Below are positions 1 through 10,748 of a stretch of 64,000 nt of DNA, one piece after another. The DNA lies in NCBI GenBank assembly GCA_047967505.1, contig CM106540.1. One strand, given 5' to 3'. The translations under genes and the position numbers were made by a program. The DNA is from Dipteris shenzhenensis. Lineage: Eukaryota > Polypodiophyta > Polypodiopsida > Gleicheniales. The stretch's first letter is position 1; every line of letters begins with the position of its first letter. A model generated the notes under the pieces. It did not search any database. It saw nothing but the letters and a program-made list of their open reading frames with translations, and had not been told where the DNA came from.

Positions 1-916
1 TAGCCAATAGTGGACCGTTTGTCGTCAATGTCCCTTGACAAATCTAAGTCGGTAATTGTGAGGAGCTGCTCCTCTCCCCATGAGCTCTGCTGCCCCCCCC
101 CCTCCCCTCTCTCCTCTCTCAGCCAGCCCCGTCTCCCTCTCCCTCACCCTCTCTCTTGTCTCCTTCTGGATAGAGACCCACAAGTGGCTATCTGCGCTCC
201 CTCTGCTCCCTGAACTGCTGCTCCAAGTGATGATGATCTCAGCACCTTGCTGCCCTAGAAGACAGCCAAGGTCCAGCCCTTCCTGGCTAAGTCTGCAGCC
301 CTTCAAGCACCCTCTCACCTCCTAGATATAGGCCCAGAGTGTGGATTCCTGCTGCTCCTTTCTGCCTCCTGGATTGCTGGCTGCTGGATAATGAAATGAG
401 GCCTGTGGCCTCTGCTTTTATAGGCCCCAAGGGCCCCTTGAAGTAACCGACCAGCCAGCCCTAAATGGGCTGACTGGCTGGTCTGTTTGGGCCGACCAGT
501 CTGCCCCAAAATCCCCCTCTGCTAGCCCCCTCTCCCTCCCCGCCAACCCCCTCTCCCTCCTCCCTCACCCTCCCGCTCCCCTTCCTCCTCCCCGCCCTCC
601 CTCTCCTCCACCCACCAGCCCCCCCGCCCCCCTCCTCTACCCCCGCCCCCTCCCTCCTTCTCCCCCACCCACCCTCTCCCCCTACTCCCACCCGCCCCCT
701 CCCCCGTGCCCCGCCCCCTCATTTCCTCTCCCCCGCCCACCCTCTCCCCCGCCCCACCAGCCCCCTCCCCCCCCCCTCCCTTCCTAACCCGCAGCTCCCC
801 TCCGCCTCCCCCGCCCCCCTCCTCCCCCCTCGCTGCTGCCTCCCCGCCTCCTCTCCTCCTCTTCCCCTCTCTCCTACCCTCTCCTGTTCTCCTTCCTCCA
901 ACGCCCGTGTTCCAGG
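1..916 (+). other. CT-rich 5' region of LINE A, no credible gene
   Basis: From about 486 to 905 the plus strand is almost pure C and T, with many runs of four or more C, so the minus strand is purine and G-rich. Long minus-strand frames here encode only Gly, Arg and Glu and are composition artefacts. The position just before ORF1 suggests a LINE 5' UTR or promoter region. The strand asymmetry could support G-quadruplex or triplex structure, which is inference. Confidence 0.5.
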
Positions 917-2590
917 GTGTCTTGGGCAGCAGTTTCACAGATGGAACTTTTTCAGTGTTTGAATTGGCCTTTTCACATCGATGGGCGAATGGATCCCCAC
1001 TCAGCCAATCTTCGTCCACTTCCACCAGTTGCGAGAACCGCCATTTTTTCAGAAGATGAGTTGCAACAGCTCAAGAAAGATGTGGAACTAGAGGGCTCCA
1101 CATCACTTTTCGCCCGCATCTTTGGGCCACACCCTTCCAGATCACAAGCTAGAGACTGGATGCTGGTGGCATTACCAAGAGATCTCGCCCACACCTCAGA
1201 GATGTTCGACTTTTGGGACGTGGATTCTTCCAAGTGGTTTTCGACTCCCACGAGTCCACGGCCCTTGTTCTCAAAGCTAATCCTCTGGCTTTGGGTTCGA
1301 GGAGGATTTTTCTTTTGCCCTACACCTTTGGCTTCGATCCGATTGAGGAGGACAGTTAGGTCACTGTTCATTAGATTTCCTGGTCTACCATCGACTTCTT
1401 GCTACTATCGGAGCCACATTCGAAGTGGTCACTGAGATTCCCCCCATTCTCGGCATGCCTTCTTCCTTGGCAGAGGCAGTCAGAGCGGATGGGGTGCCTC
1501 AAGTTAGGGTCGTTGTCTCTGACCTTAACATCTCAGATGACCACATCATGCTCCAGCGCCCAAATGGCTCTCTCTTTCGATAGAGAGTCGAGATTACAGG
1601 TAGATAGGACCAGTGCAGGATTTGCAGGACCCTTGGACACTTTGCTAGAGATTGCCCAAGGAAGAGAAAAAGGCCCAAGAGGTCTTCTGGTGCAGCTCCT
1701 TTACATACTACCCTGACTACACCTCCCCAACGCCCTATACAGTGCACTCCAGGACCACCAGGAGCAACAGGGCGCCCTGCTTCGCGCACCCTAGGACCAC
1801 CAGGGGCAGCAGGGCACCCAAAGCCCACAACACACCCAATACCACGATGGAGAGCGATCAGAGCGGCTCCCTTATCTTAGGAGGAGACGTTTGATCCAGT
1901 TCAGACAGACGCCATCCAGACTCTAGAGGTAGATGTTGCTGCAGCCCCAGACACTACAGTTCCACATCAGGAGGGGCCTTTAGATGCACCAGTACCAGCC
2001 CCAGTCACTTTGGTTTATGATCATGAGGGGGCTACCGATACTTCTTCCCCACAAACTGTTCCTGCCACAGTTAGGACGACTGAGAGAATGCATGCACAGA
2101 TGAGGACTCCAGATTCCTCTTCAGCCCAGCCACAGGCCTCCTCAGCCCCCTGAGAAAGTGTTAGCGTTTTACTGATTTGATATTGTGCATTGAGTGGCCC
2201 AGCTATTTCAAGCTGCAACAAGATATTAATACAGTGTATCCTCCTTTGTCCCATAGCTCCAATTTTGCTGATAGAGGCCTGGTAGGTCCTTCTCCATCTT
2301 CCACGAGTGCAGGTCTTCTTCGCACTCCTTGGCCAAACCTGCTTCTCAGGAACTCTTTTTTGGCACTGGCAGACTCGGCGACTATCATGGATGAGGAGGA
2401 GTTTGTGCCCTCCACCTTAGGGGTCCCGATCATTGGGATTCCTTTTGATAGGGCCTCCCCCTCAGCAAGTGTGGGGATCCTTTCACCTGTTGAGTTTCCT
2501 GCCCTCAGCAGGAGTGTTTCGGCCCAGGGGAAGCTGGTCTCCTCTACTAGGTCAAGTAAGCCTTTCCACCCAGCATCCTCCTGTCGATGA
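917..2590 (+). pseudogene. LINE A ORF1 remnant (nucleic-acid-binding protein with CCHC knuckle)
   Basis: The first frame opens at 917, with a second in-frame Met at 950. It reads as a globular DUF4283-like N-terminal region for roughly 150 codons before frameshifting. A clear zinc knuckle CX2CX4HX4C lies at 1614-1655 (Cys-Arg-Ile-Cys ... His ... Cys), followed by a basic Arg/Lys run and a Pro/Thr-rich tail. In plant L1 elements ORF1 binds element RNA and accompanies ORF2. At least three frame changes and several stops are needed to read it through. It overlaps the start of ORF2 by a few bases. The family assignment is good; exact ends are approximate. Confidence 0.65.
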
Positions 2591-3907
2591 AGATAGTCAG
2601 CTGGAACATACAGGGCCTAGGCGGAATTCCACACCGTCTCCGTAGGCAACTGATCCGGAATCAACTTCATCCAGGTGTCACTGGGGGTGCTATTGATATC
2701 CTTTTTATCCAGGAACACAAGTTGGATGCCAGTAATTGCTCTAGTTCTAGCAAACTTCTTTCAAGACATACCTTCCGGTTGCCTGCTATGGGCACAAGGG
2801 GAGGTACTTGCATTTTGGTCTCTCCTTCTATTCTATCCTTGGTTGCTAGTCATGGTATTATCTCCCCCTCTAGAGCTCAATGGATAATTATTTTGATTGG
2901 AGGGTGTAAGATTGGTCTTCTCAATCTGTATGCCCCCAACAACAGAGGGAAGTGAGTCTCCTTTTGGAAGGAGTTACTACCTTGGGCCCCCATTGCAGAT
3001 TCTTGGATCATTGGTGGCGATTTCAACATGGTTGAGTTACCATCAGACAAAAAGGGAGGTAGACATGATGCCTTTCATGTTATGCCACAGTCACTCCTGT
3101 ACTCTTGGTTAAACAGGAGAGTACACATGCCCATCCATGCACATATTGACAAATTTTATGTAGACAATTGGGCACTTGATAGAGGCAGATCTGTATGCAC
3201 TTCTACTGGGGTTACCACCTCAGATCGTTTTCCAGTGGTATTGTAGATTCTTGAGCCTCATCGGAGAGGATGATTTGCTAGTGTCAGGATTCCGGATGCT
3301 TTTTATGCAGAGGAGACCCTCACGGAGAATATTTTTCAGATTTGGGTTTCTCACATACAAGGTGGAGTTGTCCGCCCGTCTCAGGTAGCTGCAGTCTTAT
3401 CCAGAATTAGTGACTATTATAATACAATCGCTGATTCCAGGAGACATGAGATTGGTATATGCCAGCAGTTAGCGTCCCTTCAGAGGAAAGAGCAGAAGAG
3501 GCCCACAGATGCTTGGATTCAGGAGCGCCTTGCTGCAGCAAGGGCTCGTATATAGATATTGTTGGATCAAAGAGATCAAAGAGCAGAGTATGTCTTTCAT
3601 GCACGGGAATCCTTTTGGATTCAGATGGGTGGTAGGGTCAACAAACACTTTTTCTCTACTCATGGGCCCAGACATAGTAGAGATAGTGTCTCGCAGCTTG
3701 TTGACTCGGACGGGGTGTTACAGTCAGATCCTGATGCCGTCATGCATGTAGCTTCAGATTTTTTTGTATCCCTTTTTTGCACACAGGCCATAGATGATGC
3801 CAGAGAGGTTATTTGGCAGTGTATCCCTGTATTGGTGAAGGATGAGATGTATGTTTCTCTTGATGCACCTTTCACCAATGCAGAATTCAAGACTGCATGA
3901 CTTGCCC

Positions 3908-3987
3908 TTCACAAGGACAAGTGCCCAGGTTCGGATGGACTTACCCCTTCACAAGGGCAAGTGCCCAGGTTTGGATGGACTTACCCC
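3908..3987 (+). repeat. 40-bp tandem duplication in LINE A reverse transcriptase
   Basis: Two adjacent copies (3908-3947 and 3948-3987) differ at two positions. Forty is not a multiple of three, so the duplication alone shifts the ORF2 frame. It falls in the segment reading Lys-Cys-Pro-Gly-x-Asp-Gly, a conserved RT block. Confidence 0.85.
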
Positions 3988-5156
3988 TTCTTTTTTTATT
4001 ACTTTTTGGGAGCAAATTGGTGATCACATTACATCAGCCCTGCAGGGCGTGTGGGAATCTGGTGAGATGCCTGACTCACTTACAGATGGTCATTCATCTC
4101 ATCCCAAAGGGGGGTAATAGGAATCTAGTGTCACAATGGAGACCCATCACTCTATTGAGCACTTTTTACAAGATTCTGGCGAAAGCCATCAGTCAGCAGC
4201 TACAGGTTTTTCTTCCAGATTTGATTCATGACACACAGACAGGGTTTGTGCATGGCAGAAGCATTTTTGATAATATTTTCTCATTTTGGGAGGTCTCAGA
4301 ATGGGCCATGCAAAGCTGCGAGAGGTTGGCCATTCTACTCTTGGACTTTGAGAAAGCTTACAACAGAGTAGACTGGGATTTTTTAGAGGGTACTTTATCG
4401 CACTTTGGTTTTTCAGATGCATGGATTAGAGGATTATCCTCTCTCTACAGATCAGCCCATAGCCAGGTGCTTATTGGGGGGGTAAGAGGGGACAAATTTC
4501 AGATCGGTAGATCAGTCCGCCAGGGATGTCCTCTTGCCCCTTTTCTTTTTCTGTTTGTGGCGGAAGCTATGAGTATCTACCTTAGATCTCAAGTTGATAT
4601 TCATGGGCTGAGGCTTCCTCTCCGCTGGGAAGAAGAGCTCATGGATAGTGAGTTAGTAGATGACACGGCTGTTTTTTTGGATGCCTCCCCCAGGACACTC
4701 ACCTCCTTCCGGACAGCCTTGGATTTATTTTGCACGGCTGCAGGTGCACACATTAATTGGCATAAATCCAATGGTTTTTGAATTTTCGATGATGACACCC
4801 CAGATTGGGGTAATGATATTGGTTTCACCTGGGTACAGAGGGGTGTCTCCATCAGATATTCGAGCTGCCAGGTTAGGTGGGCATCTCTCCTTCACAACAG
4901 TTTGCTCCGGTGTTGGAGAGCATAAGAAGAAAGCTCCTTTTCTGGAGCTTAGCCAAACTTGACTTGGCATCCAAAGTGGTGGTGGTTAACCAGGTTCTTC
5001 TAGCCACAGCATGGTTTGTATGCTCTTGTTGGTGCCACTCTAGGGATTGTATCACTCAACTCAAGAGGCCCGTACGAAACTTTTTATGGAGTGGTCCAGA
5101 TGGCACAACTGATGTTACTTCCAGGCTGGCTTGGGAGACCTTGATTCTTCCTACAA

Positions 5157-5382
5157 GAGAAGGGGGTTTAAATATCATCGACCTAGATCTACAGTGCAAA
5201 GCCTTACTCTGCAAGGTCGTTGTGAGAGGACTTATGCCAGGGCAAAAGCCTTGGAAGGACTTTTTTATCGAGAAGGGGGTTTAAATATCATCGACCTAGA
5301 TCTACAGTGCAAAGCCTTACTCTGCAAGGTCGTTGTGAGAGGACTTATGCCAGGGCAAAAGCCTTGGAAGGACTTTTTTATC
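5157..5382 (+). repeat. 113-bp tandem duplication in LINE A ORF2
   Basis: Copies at 5157-5269 and 5270-5382 look identical. LINE B has only one copy of this segment, so the duplication arose in LINE A. A 113-bp unit shifts the frame by two. Confidence 0.9.
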
Positions 5383-6003
5383 AGATGCATACAGTCTCGC
5401 ACGCCCACTCTAGGAGATGATTGGATACACAGTACCAGATGGGTTTTCACCATAGCCCACCTAAGATCTCCTTCTTCCCCTCTTATGGTTCCTATCCTGA
5501 AAGCATGGGCCAGCTTCAGGAGTACTCTTCGCATGATTCTCCCGTCCACCCGTGAAGAGATTGAAAGGCAGCCTATCATGTGGAACGACAGTATTTCGGA
5601 TGAGCATGGCAGACCACTTGGAGCTTCCCTTTACATGCAGTGGCCCAGATGGAGAGGGGCCCTACATCTACTGTGGGAGCATGGAAAGCCTTCACGAGGC
5701 TTCCTGCAGACCAACAGGCCCAGGTGGTTCATAATCTCAGAGGGAGTGCAGGGAGAGTTCAACAGATTGATGCAGCCTTGCCCTTGGATTGGGTGGACAT
5801 AGATGACATGCCTATTACTTGTTCCACCTGGATGGGGGCATTTTCCAGATTGGGCATTCCTTTGCAGGTGATTGCTTTACGTAACACACATGAGGATGCC
5901 CTAGTCTTTGATGTTTCTTTAGGGGGCAGGCTGTCCAAGTCCACATATGATATATTGTTGGAGGTACTGTTTCAGCCAGTCACGATAGTGGGCTTCATGG
6001 AGC

Positions 6004-6049
6004 ATGGCTCTCTTTCACAATGGTACATGGCTCTCTTTCACAATGGTAC
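6004..6049 (+). repeat. 23-bp tandem duplication in LINE A ORF2
   Basis: The segment starting atggctctctttcacaat is present twice head to tail with a 23-bp period, again out of frame. LINE B has a single copy at the matching place. Confidence 0.85.
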
Positions 6050-6457
6050 TTGGATCTTGACCCGCTACTCATTGCCTTGGGCTCATGGAGGCTGTGGCTT
6101 TATGGAGGTGTCCCAATTAAGTTTTTGCAGTGGGACCCTGGGGAATGGGAGTGGATAGATGAAGGGCACCGAGAGAAGGGCATCCCCTTCTTTCATTACA
6201 TGGTCAGTAATGCCAGGAAATTCCAGCTCAGCTGTAGGGCTGGGAGGCCCACCAGAGCTTCTCATTGGGAGAATTTTCAGATTTCTACAGACTCGCAGAA
6301 ATTTTTTTGGCAGAGGCTCTGGAAATCCTGCCGGAATAGAAAAATCACTCTCTTCTTTTGGCTTTCAATTCATGGTGGGATAGCAGTGAACCATTGGAGA
6401 TCGAGGTTCGGGGCTGACCCTACTTGCCCTCGTTGCCTTTCTGCTTCGGAGACAGTA

Positions 6458-6469
6458 CAGCACTGCCTT
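6458..6469 (+). repeat. Left target-site duplication of LINE B
   Basis: cagcactgcctt ends here and recurs at 8642-8653, where LINE A sequence resumes in register. It is followed immediately by the T-run that is LINE B's A tail on the minus strand. A 11-12 bp duplication is typical of L1 target-primed reverse transcription. Confidence 0.85.
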
Positions 6470-8642
6470 GTTTTTTTTTCAAAAAAGAGACTTCTATTAA
6501 GTAAGAAAGAAACCGCTAGAGCAAGCTCTGTGCAGAAATACACCATGCTAAGCATGTAATAAAAAACACCTCAGAGGAATGAGGTAGAAAGAAACCAAGG
6601 CTGAGGCTGAAAATGCCATCTCAACCTTGTAGAAGTCTCAGCAAAGAAGGGAGAGTCTCTCCAATCTCTGAGAAAAGTAACTCTCCTGGAGGAGGTTGCT
6701 TGAGATGATCCCTGCATGGTCGCCCAAATGGCCATCAGAGTGTGTATCGTATCTATCCAAGTACTCTGTCCAAGTACTAGCCAAGATCTGAGAAGGGTGA
6801 ACCTGAGAACCCTCCAAAGCCTCAGTGCATCTGGCTCTCCAAATGTGCCATGCTGCAATGCTAGCTAGGGTCTCCCATGGAGAGTCGACCGAGGAGTGAG
6901 CAGCCTTGATAAGAGTGGCCGGAACATCCTCTAGAGAGCACGACTCCACAAGGTGTCATCGGATGTGAAGAGCCCAAGAGGAATCAAGTCTCTCAAAAAA
7001 TACCTGGGGCCCTGAAAGAGTAAGCCAAGCCACTGATCCCCAGGTCATATAGAAAGGTAGGCAAACAAAAGTGCTGAAAAGTCTTGCAATCCCCTTCCAT
7101 ATGATTCTCGCCTGTCTGCAATCCCAAAGGCAGTGCTATATTGTCTCCAAAGCAAAAAGGCAGCGAGGGCAAGAAGGGTCACCTCCGAACTTGGACCTCC
7201 AATGGTTTACTGCTATCGCACCATGAATAGAAAGCCAAAAGAAGAGAGTGATTTTTTTATTCCGGTGGGATTTCTAGAGTCTCTACCAAAAAAATTTATG
7301 CAAGTCAGCAGGAATCTGAAAGTTCTCCCAATGATGAGCTCTGGTGGGCCTCCAACCCCTATAGCTGAGCTGGAATTTCCTGGCATTACTGACCATGTAA
7401 TGAAAGAAGGGGATGCCCTTCTCTCGGTGCCCTTCATCTATCCATTCCCATTCCCCAGGATCCCACTGCAAAAACTTAATTGGGACCCCTCCATAGAGCC
7501 ACAGCCTCCATGAGCCAAGGGCGAGGAGAAGCAGGTCAGGATCCAAGTACCACTATGAAAGAGAGCCATGCTCCATGAAGCCCACTATCCTGACTGGCTG
7601 AAACGGTATCTCCAACAAGATATCGTCTGTGGATCTGGACAGCCTGCCCCCCGAAGAAACATCAAATACTAAGGCATCCTCATGTGGATCAAGAAAAGCA
7701 ATCACCTGTAAAGGAACTCCCAATCTGGAAAATGCCCCCATCCAGGTGGAGCAAGTAATAGGCATGTCATCTGTGTCCACCCAATCCAAGGGCAAGGCTG
7801 CATCAATCTGTTGGACTCTCCCTACACTCCCTCTGAGATTAAGAACCATCTGGGCCTGTTGGTCTGCAGGAAGCTTCTTGAAGGCTTTCCATGCTCCCAC
7901 TGTAGATGCAGGGCCCCTCTCCCATCTTGGCCACTGCATGTAAGGAGAAGCTCCAAGTGGTCTGCCAAGCTCATCCCAAATCCTGTCATTCCACATGATA
8001 GGCTGCCTTTCAAACTCTTCACGGGTGGATGGGGGAATCCTGCGAAGAGTACTCCTGAAGCTGGCCCATACTTTCAGGATAGCATCCATAAGAGGGGAAG
8101 AGGGAGACCTGAGGTGGGCTGTGGTGAAAACCCATCTAGTACTGTGTGTCCAATCCTCTCCTGAAGTGGGCGTGCGAGACTGTATGCATCTGATAAAAAA
8201 ATCCGTCCAAGGCTCTTGCCCTGGCATAAGCCCTCTCACAACAAACTTGCAGAGTAAAGCTCTGCACTGTAGATCTGGGTCGATGATATTCAAACCCCCT
8301 TCTCTTGTAGGAAGAATCAACGTCTCCCAAGCCGCCCTGGCTGTAACATCAGTTGTGCCATCTAGACCACTCCATAAAAAGTTTCGTACAGGCCTCTTAA
8401 GCTGAGTGATACAATCCCTATAGTGGCACCAACAAGAGCATACAAACCATGTTGTGGCTAGAAGGACCTGGTTAACGAGCACCACCCTGGAGGCCAAGTC
8501 AAGTTTGGCTGAGCTCCAGAAAAGGAGCTTTCTTCTGATGCTTTCCAACACCGGAGCAAACTGTTGTGAAGGAGAGATGCCCACCCCAACCTGGCAGAAG
8601 CAGCAATCCCCTTCCATATGATTCTCGCCTGTCTGTAATCCC
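6470..8642 (-). mobile_element. LINE B: 5'-truncated copy of the LINE A family, inserted inverted into LINE A
   Basis: Read on the minus strand, sequence from about 8588 to 6480 matches LINE A from about 4870 to its 3' end, including the conserved 3' segment taatagaagtctctttttt, and ends in an A run (T-run at 6471-6479). It is flanked by the 11-12 bp duplication at 6458-6469 and 8642-8653. The 5' junction carries about 40 extra bases that are an inverted copy of LINE A sequence just beyond the target site. LINE B lacks LINE A's 113-bp and 23-bp duplications, so it copied a different source element. Confidence 0.9.
6571..8588 (-). pseudogene. LINE B ORF2 C-terminal portion
   Basis: A minus-strand frame of about 345 codons runs from about 8588 to 7553. 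It matches the LINE A region after the reverse transcriptase palm (segment SPSQQFAPVLESIRRK onward). After frame changes it continues through the Trp- and Arg-rich zf-RVT-like region with the CPRC pair near 7150-7180, to a C-terminal part ending near 6571. The endonuclease and the RT catalytic palm are absent because of 5' truncation, so the protein could not work. It is better preserved than the equivalent part of LINE A, which fits a later insertion. Confidence 0.75.
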
Positions 8643-8694
8643 AGCACTGCCTTTGGGATTACAGACAGGCGAGAATCATATGGAAGAGGATTGC
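8603..8694. repeat. 41-bp inverted repeat with 10-bp loop at the LINE B 5' junction
   Basis: Arm 8603-8643 is the reverse complement of 8654-8694 with one mismatch. The loop 8644-8653 is the LINE B target-site duplication. The right arm is native LINE A sequence; the left arm is an inverted copy attached to the 5' end of LINE B. Confidence 0.9.
8642..8653 (+). repeat. Right target-site duplication of LINE B
   Basis: Second copy of cagcactgcctt; LINE A sequence continues without loss immediately to its right. Confidence 0.85.
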
Positions 8695-9305
8695 AAGAAT
8701 TTTCAACACTTTTGTTTGCCTCCCCTTCTATATGACCTGGGGATCAGTGGCCTGGTTCACTCTTTCAGGGCCCCAGGTTTTCTTTGAGAGACATGACTCG
8801 TCTTGGGCTCTTCACATCCGACGACACCTTGTGGAGTCGTGCTCTTTAGAGGATGTTCCGGCCACTCTCTTCAGGGCTGCTCATTCCTCGGTTGACTCTC
8901 CATGGGAATTTTTAGCTAGCATTGCAGCATGGCACATTTGGAGAGCCAGATGCACTGAGGCTATGGAGGGTTCTCAAGTTCACCCTTCTCAGACCTTGGC
9001 CAATACTTGGACAGATACGGTACACACTCTGATGGCCACATGGGCGACCATGCAGGGATCCTCTCGAGCAACCTCCTCTAGGAGAGTTATTTTTCTCAGG
9101 GATTGGAGAGACTCTCCCTTCCTGGCTGAGGCTTCTATAGGGTTGAGTTGGCATTTTCAGCCTCAGCCTTGGTTTCTTTCTACCTCATTCTTCTGAGGTT
9201 TTTTTAAATTACATGCTTAGCATGTTGTATTTCTGCACAGAGCTTGCTCTAGCGAGTTTCTTTCTTACTTAATAGAAGTCTCTTTTTTGCCCCAAAAAAA
9301 AAAAA

Positions 9306-10628
9306 TCTGAGTCAGTGAAGCCACTCAGCTTTAGATCACAATCTGAAGCATAATGCAAGCCAAGAGAGAGAGTGCCATGGACATATCTGAGAATCCTCTT
9401 TGCTGCATTCCAATGTGTGATCGTGGGACAATGCATGAACTGGCTCAAAAGCCCTGTGGCATAGGCAATATCAGGCCGTGTGGAGCATAGATATATCAAA
9501 CTGCCAACCAACTGCCTATACAAAGTGCTATCAAACTTTTCAGTAGTGTCATGCTTACTTAGCTTGAGTCCCTTTTCCAATGGAGTAGCCACAGGCTTAC
9601 AGTTCTCCATTTTAAATTTCTGCAACAACCCCTTCGAATACTTTGTTTGTGACATAGAAATCCCATCATGGGTCTGCCAAAACTCAATGCCAAGACAATA
9701 ATGCAATAGGCCTAAATCTGTCATGTCAAAGTTGTGTTCTCCATTTTAAATTTCTGCAACAACCCCTTCGAATACTTTGTTTGTGACATAGAAATCCCAT
9801 CATGGGTCTGCCAAAACTCAATGCCAAGACAATAATGCAATAGGCCCAAATCTATCATGTCAAAGTTGTGACATAAAGCGGGCTGCACTGCTGTAATTTG
9901 CTGCAAATCACTGCCAGTGAGTATGATGTAATCCACATATAGTACCAACATGACCAATTCTGATTTTTGCTGCAGAACATACAGATTTGGCTCTGTATGA
10001 GTGTTTATGAAGCCCTGGGACAGCAAAAACTGATGTATCTTCTGATACCACGCACGAGATGCTTGCTTCAGCCCATATAGAGCCTTCCTGAGCTTGCATA
10101 CCTTATGCTCTTGTCCCTTCACCTCAAAACCTTGGGGCTGATGTACATAGACCTCCTCTTTAAGATCTCCATTGAGGAAGGCGGTCTTGACATCCTCTGG
10201 TACACTGACCAACCATAAAACGCAGCAAGAGAGATGACATAACGAATGGTGGTCATCTCGGCCACTGGAGCAAAAGTCTCCTCATAATCTATCCCCTCCT
10301 CTTGTGCATACCCCTTGGCAACCAAACGGGCTTTGTATTTCTCAACTGTGCCATATGAATGGTATTTCACCTTATAAATCCATTTCGTGCCAACCACATT
10401 TTTCCCAATGGGCGCATCAACCAAGTCCCATGTGGCATTCTTCTCAATGGATTTAATCTCAGCTTCCATAGCTTTCTGCCATGCTAGATTATGCTGAGCA
10501 TCCTTGAAGCTCTGAAGCTCATTTTCAGCTTCCATCACTGAGGTCATCAAAGAAAAATTGACCTTTTTCTTAGTGCTGGCCCTAGTTTTCCCCAAAGTAG
10601 GCTGATCCTTAGCATCTTGAATGGTCAA
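9306..10628 (-). pseudogene. Copia 1 reverse transcriptase and partial RNase H
   Basis: The minus-strand frame from 10628 begins just before the RT domain (segments GTKWIYKVK and YKARLVAKGYAQEEG), then shifts to a second frame from about 10212 ([18 protein letters not shown]). The catalytic box reads YVDY instead of YVDD, which removes one of the paired metal-binding aspartates. After the box, a 134-bp tandem duplication repeats the [11 protein letters not shown] segment. Homology then runs into the RNase H start (SGFTDSD) and is cut by the LINE A tail at about 9303. Reverse transcription by this copy is not possible. Confidence 0.85.
9602..9869 (-). repeat. 134-bp tandem duplication inside copia 1 reverse transcriptase
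   Basis: Copies 9602-9735 and 9736-9869 differ at about two positions. The unit duplicates the RT connection segment and shifts the frame (134 is not divisible by three). Confidence 0.9.
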
Positions 10629-10748
10629 CCTTACCCAATGTGGAATAGATTTCTCTGCTGTACCACTTGGAGCTGCATCAACATCTTTAGTGGCCTCACG
10701 ACGTTGATAATGCCTCCAAACATGAGGCTGTCTATTCTCATTAATTGG

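Larger units (their letters stand above)
2587..9196 (+). pseudogene. LINE A ORF2 remnant (endonuclease and reverse transcriptase), interrupted
   Basis: ORF2 starts at ATG 2587 with an apurinic-type endonuclease N-terminus (motif VSWNIQGLGG, then FIQEHKLD and a Leu-Tyr-Ala-Pro-Asn segment). Endonuclease sequence runs to about 3240. The reverse transcriptase follows at about 4090-4960: ILLLDFEKAYNRVDW, then the RQGCPLAPFLF block, then LVDDT where active elements have F/Y-A-D-D. A C-terminal zinc-binding RT region begins near 6290 (Trp, Arg and paired Cys), is cut at 6469 and resumes at 8643, ending near 9196. The enzyme nicks target DNA and primes cDNA synthesis there. Multiple stops, three out-of-frame tandem duplications and the LINE B insertion abolish function. 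Confidence 0.8.
1..9303 (+). mobile_element. LINE A: L1-type non-LTR retrotransposon, near full length, interrupted by LINE B
   Basis: A plant L1-type LINE reading left to right: CT-rich 5' region, ORF1 with a CCHC knuckle, ORF2 with endonuclease, reverse transcriptase and a C-terminal zf-RVT-like domain, then a 3' end closing in a short A tail at about 9291-9303. The tail abuts minus-strand copia RNase H sequence, so LINE A landed inside copia 1. Its 5' boundary and left target-site copy are not visible and may lie left of the window. The body is split at 6469/8643 by LINE B. Both ORFs carry stops and frameshifts, so this copy is dead. Without LINE B it would be about 7.1 kb, a normal length for plant L1. 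Confidence 0.85.

Noticed and set aside
461-1025. Long minus-strand frames (up to 167 codons) in the CT tract
   Set aside because: Pure Gly/Arg/Glu products of a pyrimidine tract; composition artefact.
6470-8642. Classical LINE twin-priming inversion
   Set aside because: The inverted part carries its own complete 3' end and A tail and has target-site duplications, so it is an independent nested insertion.
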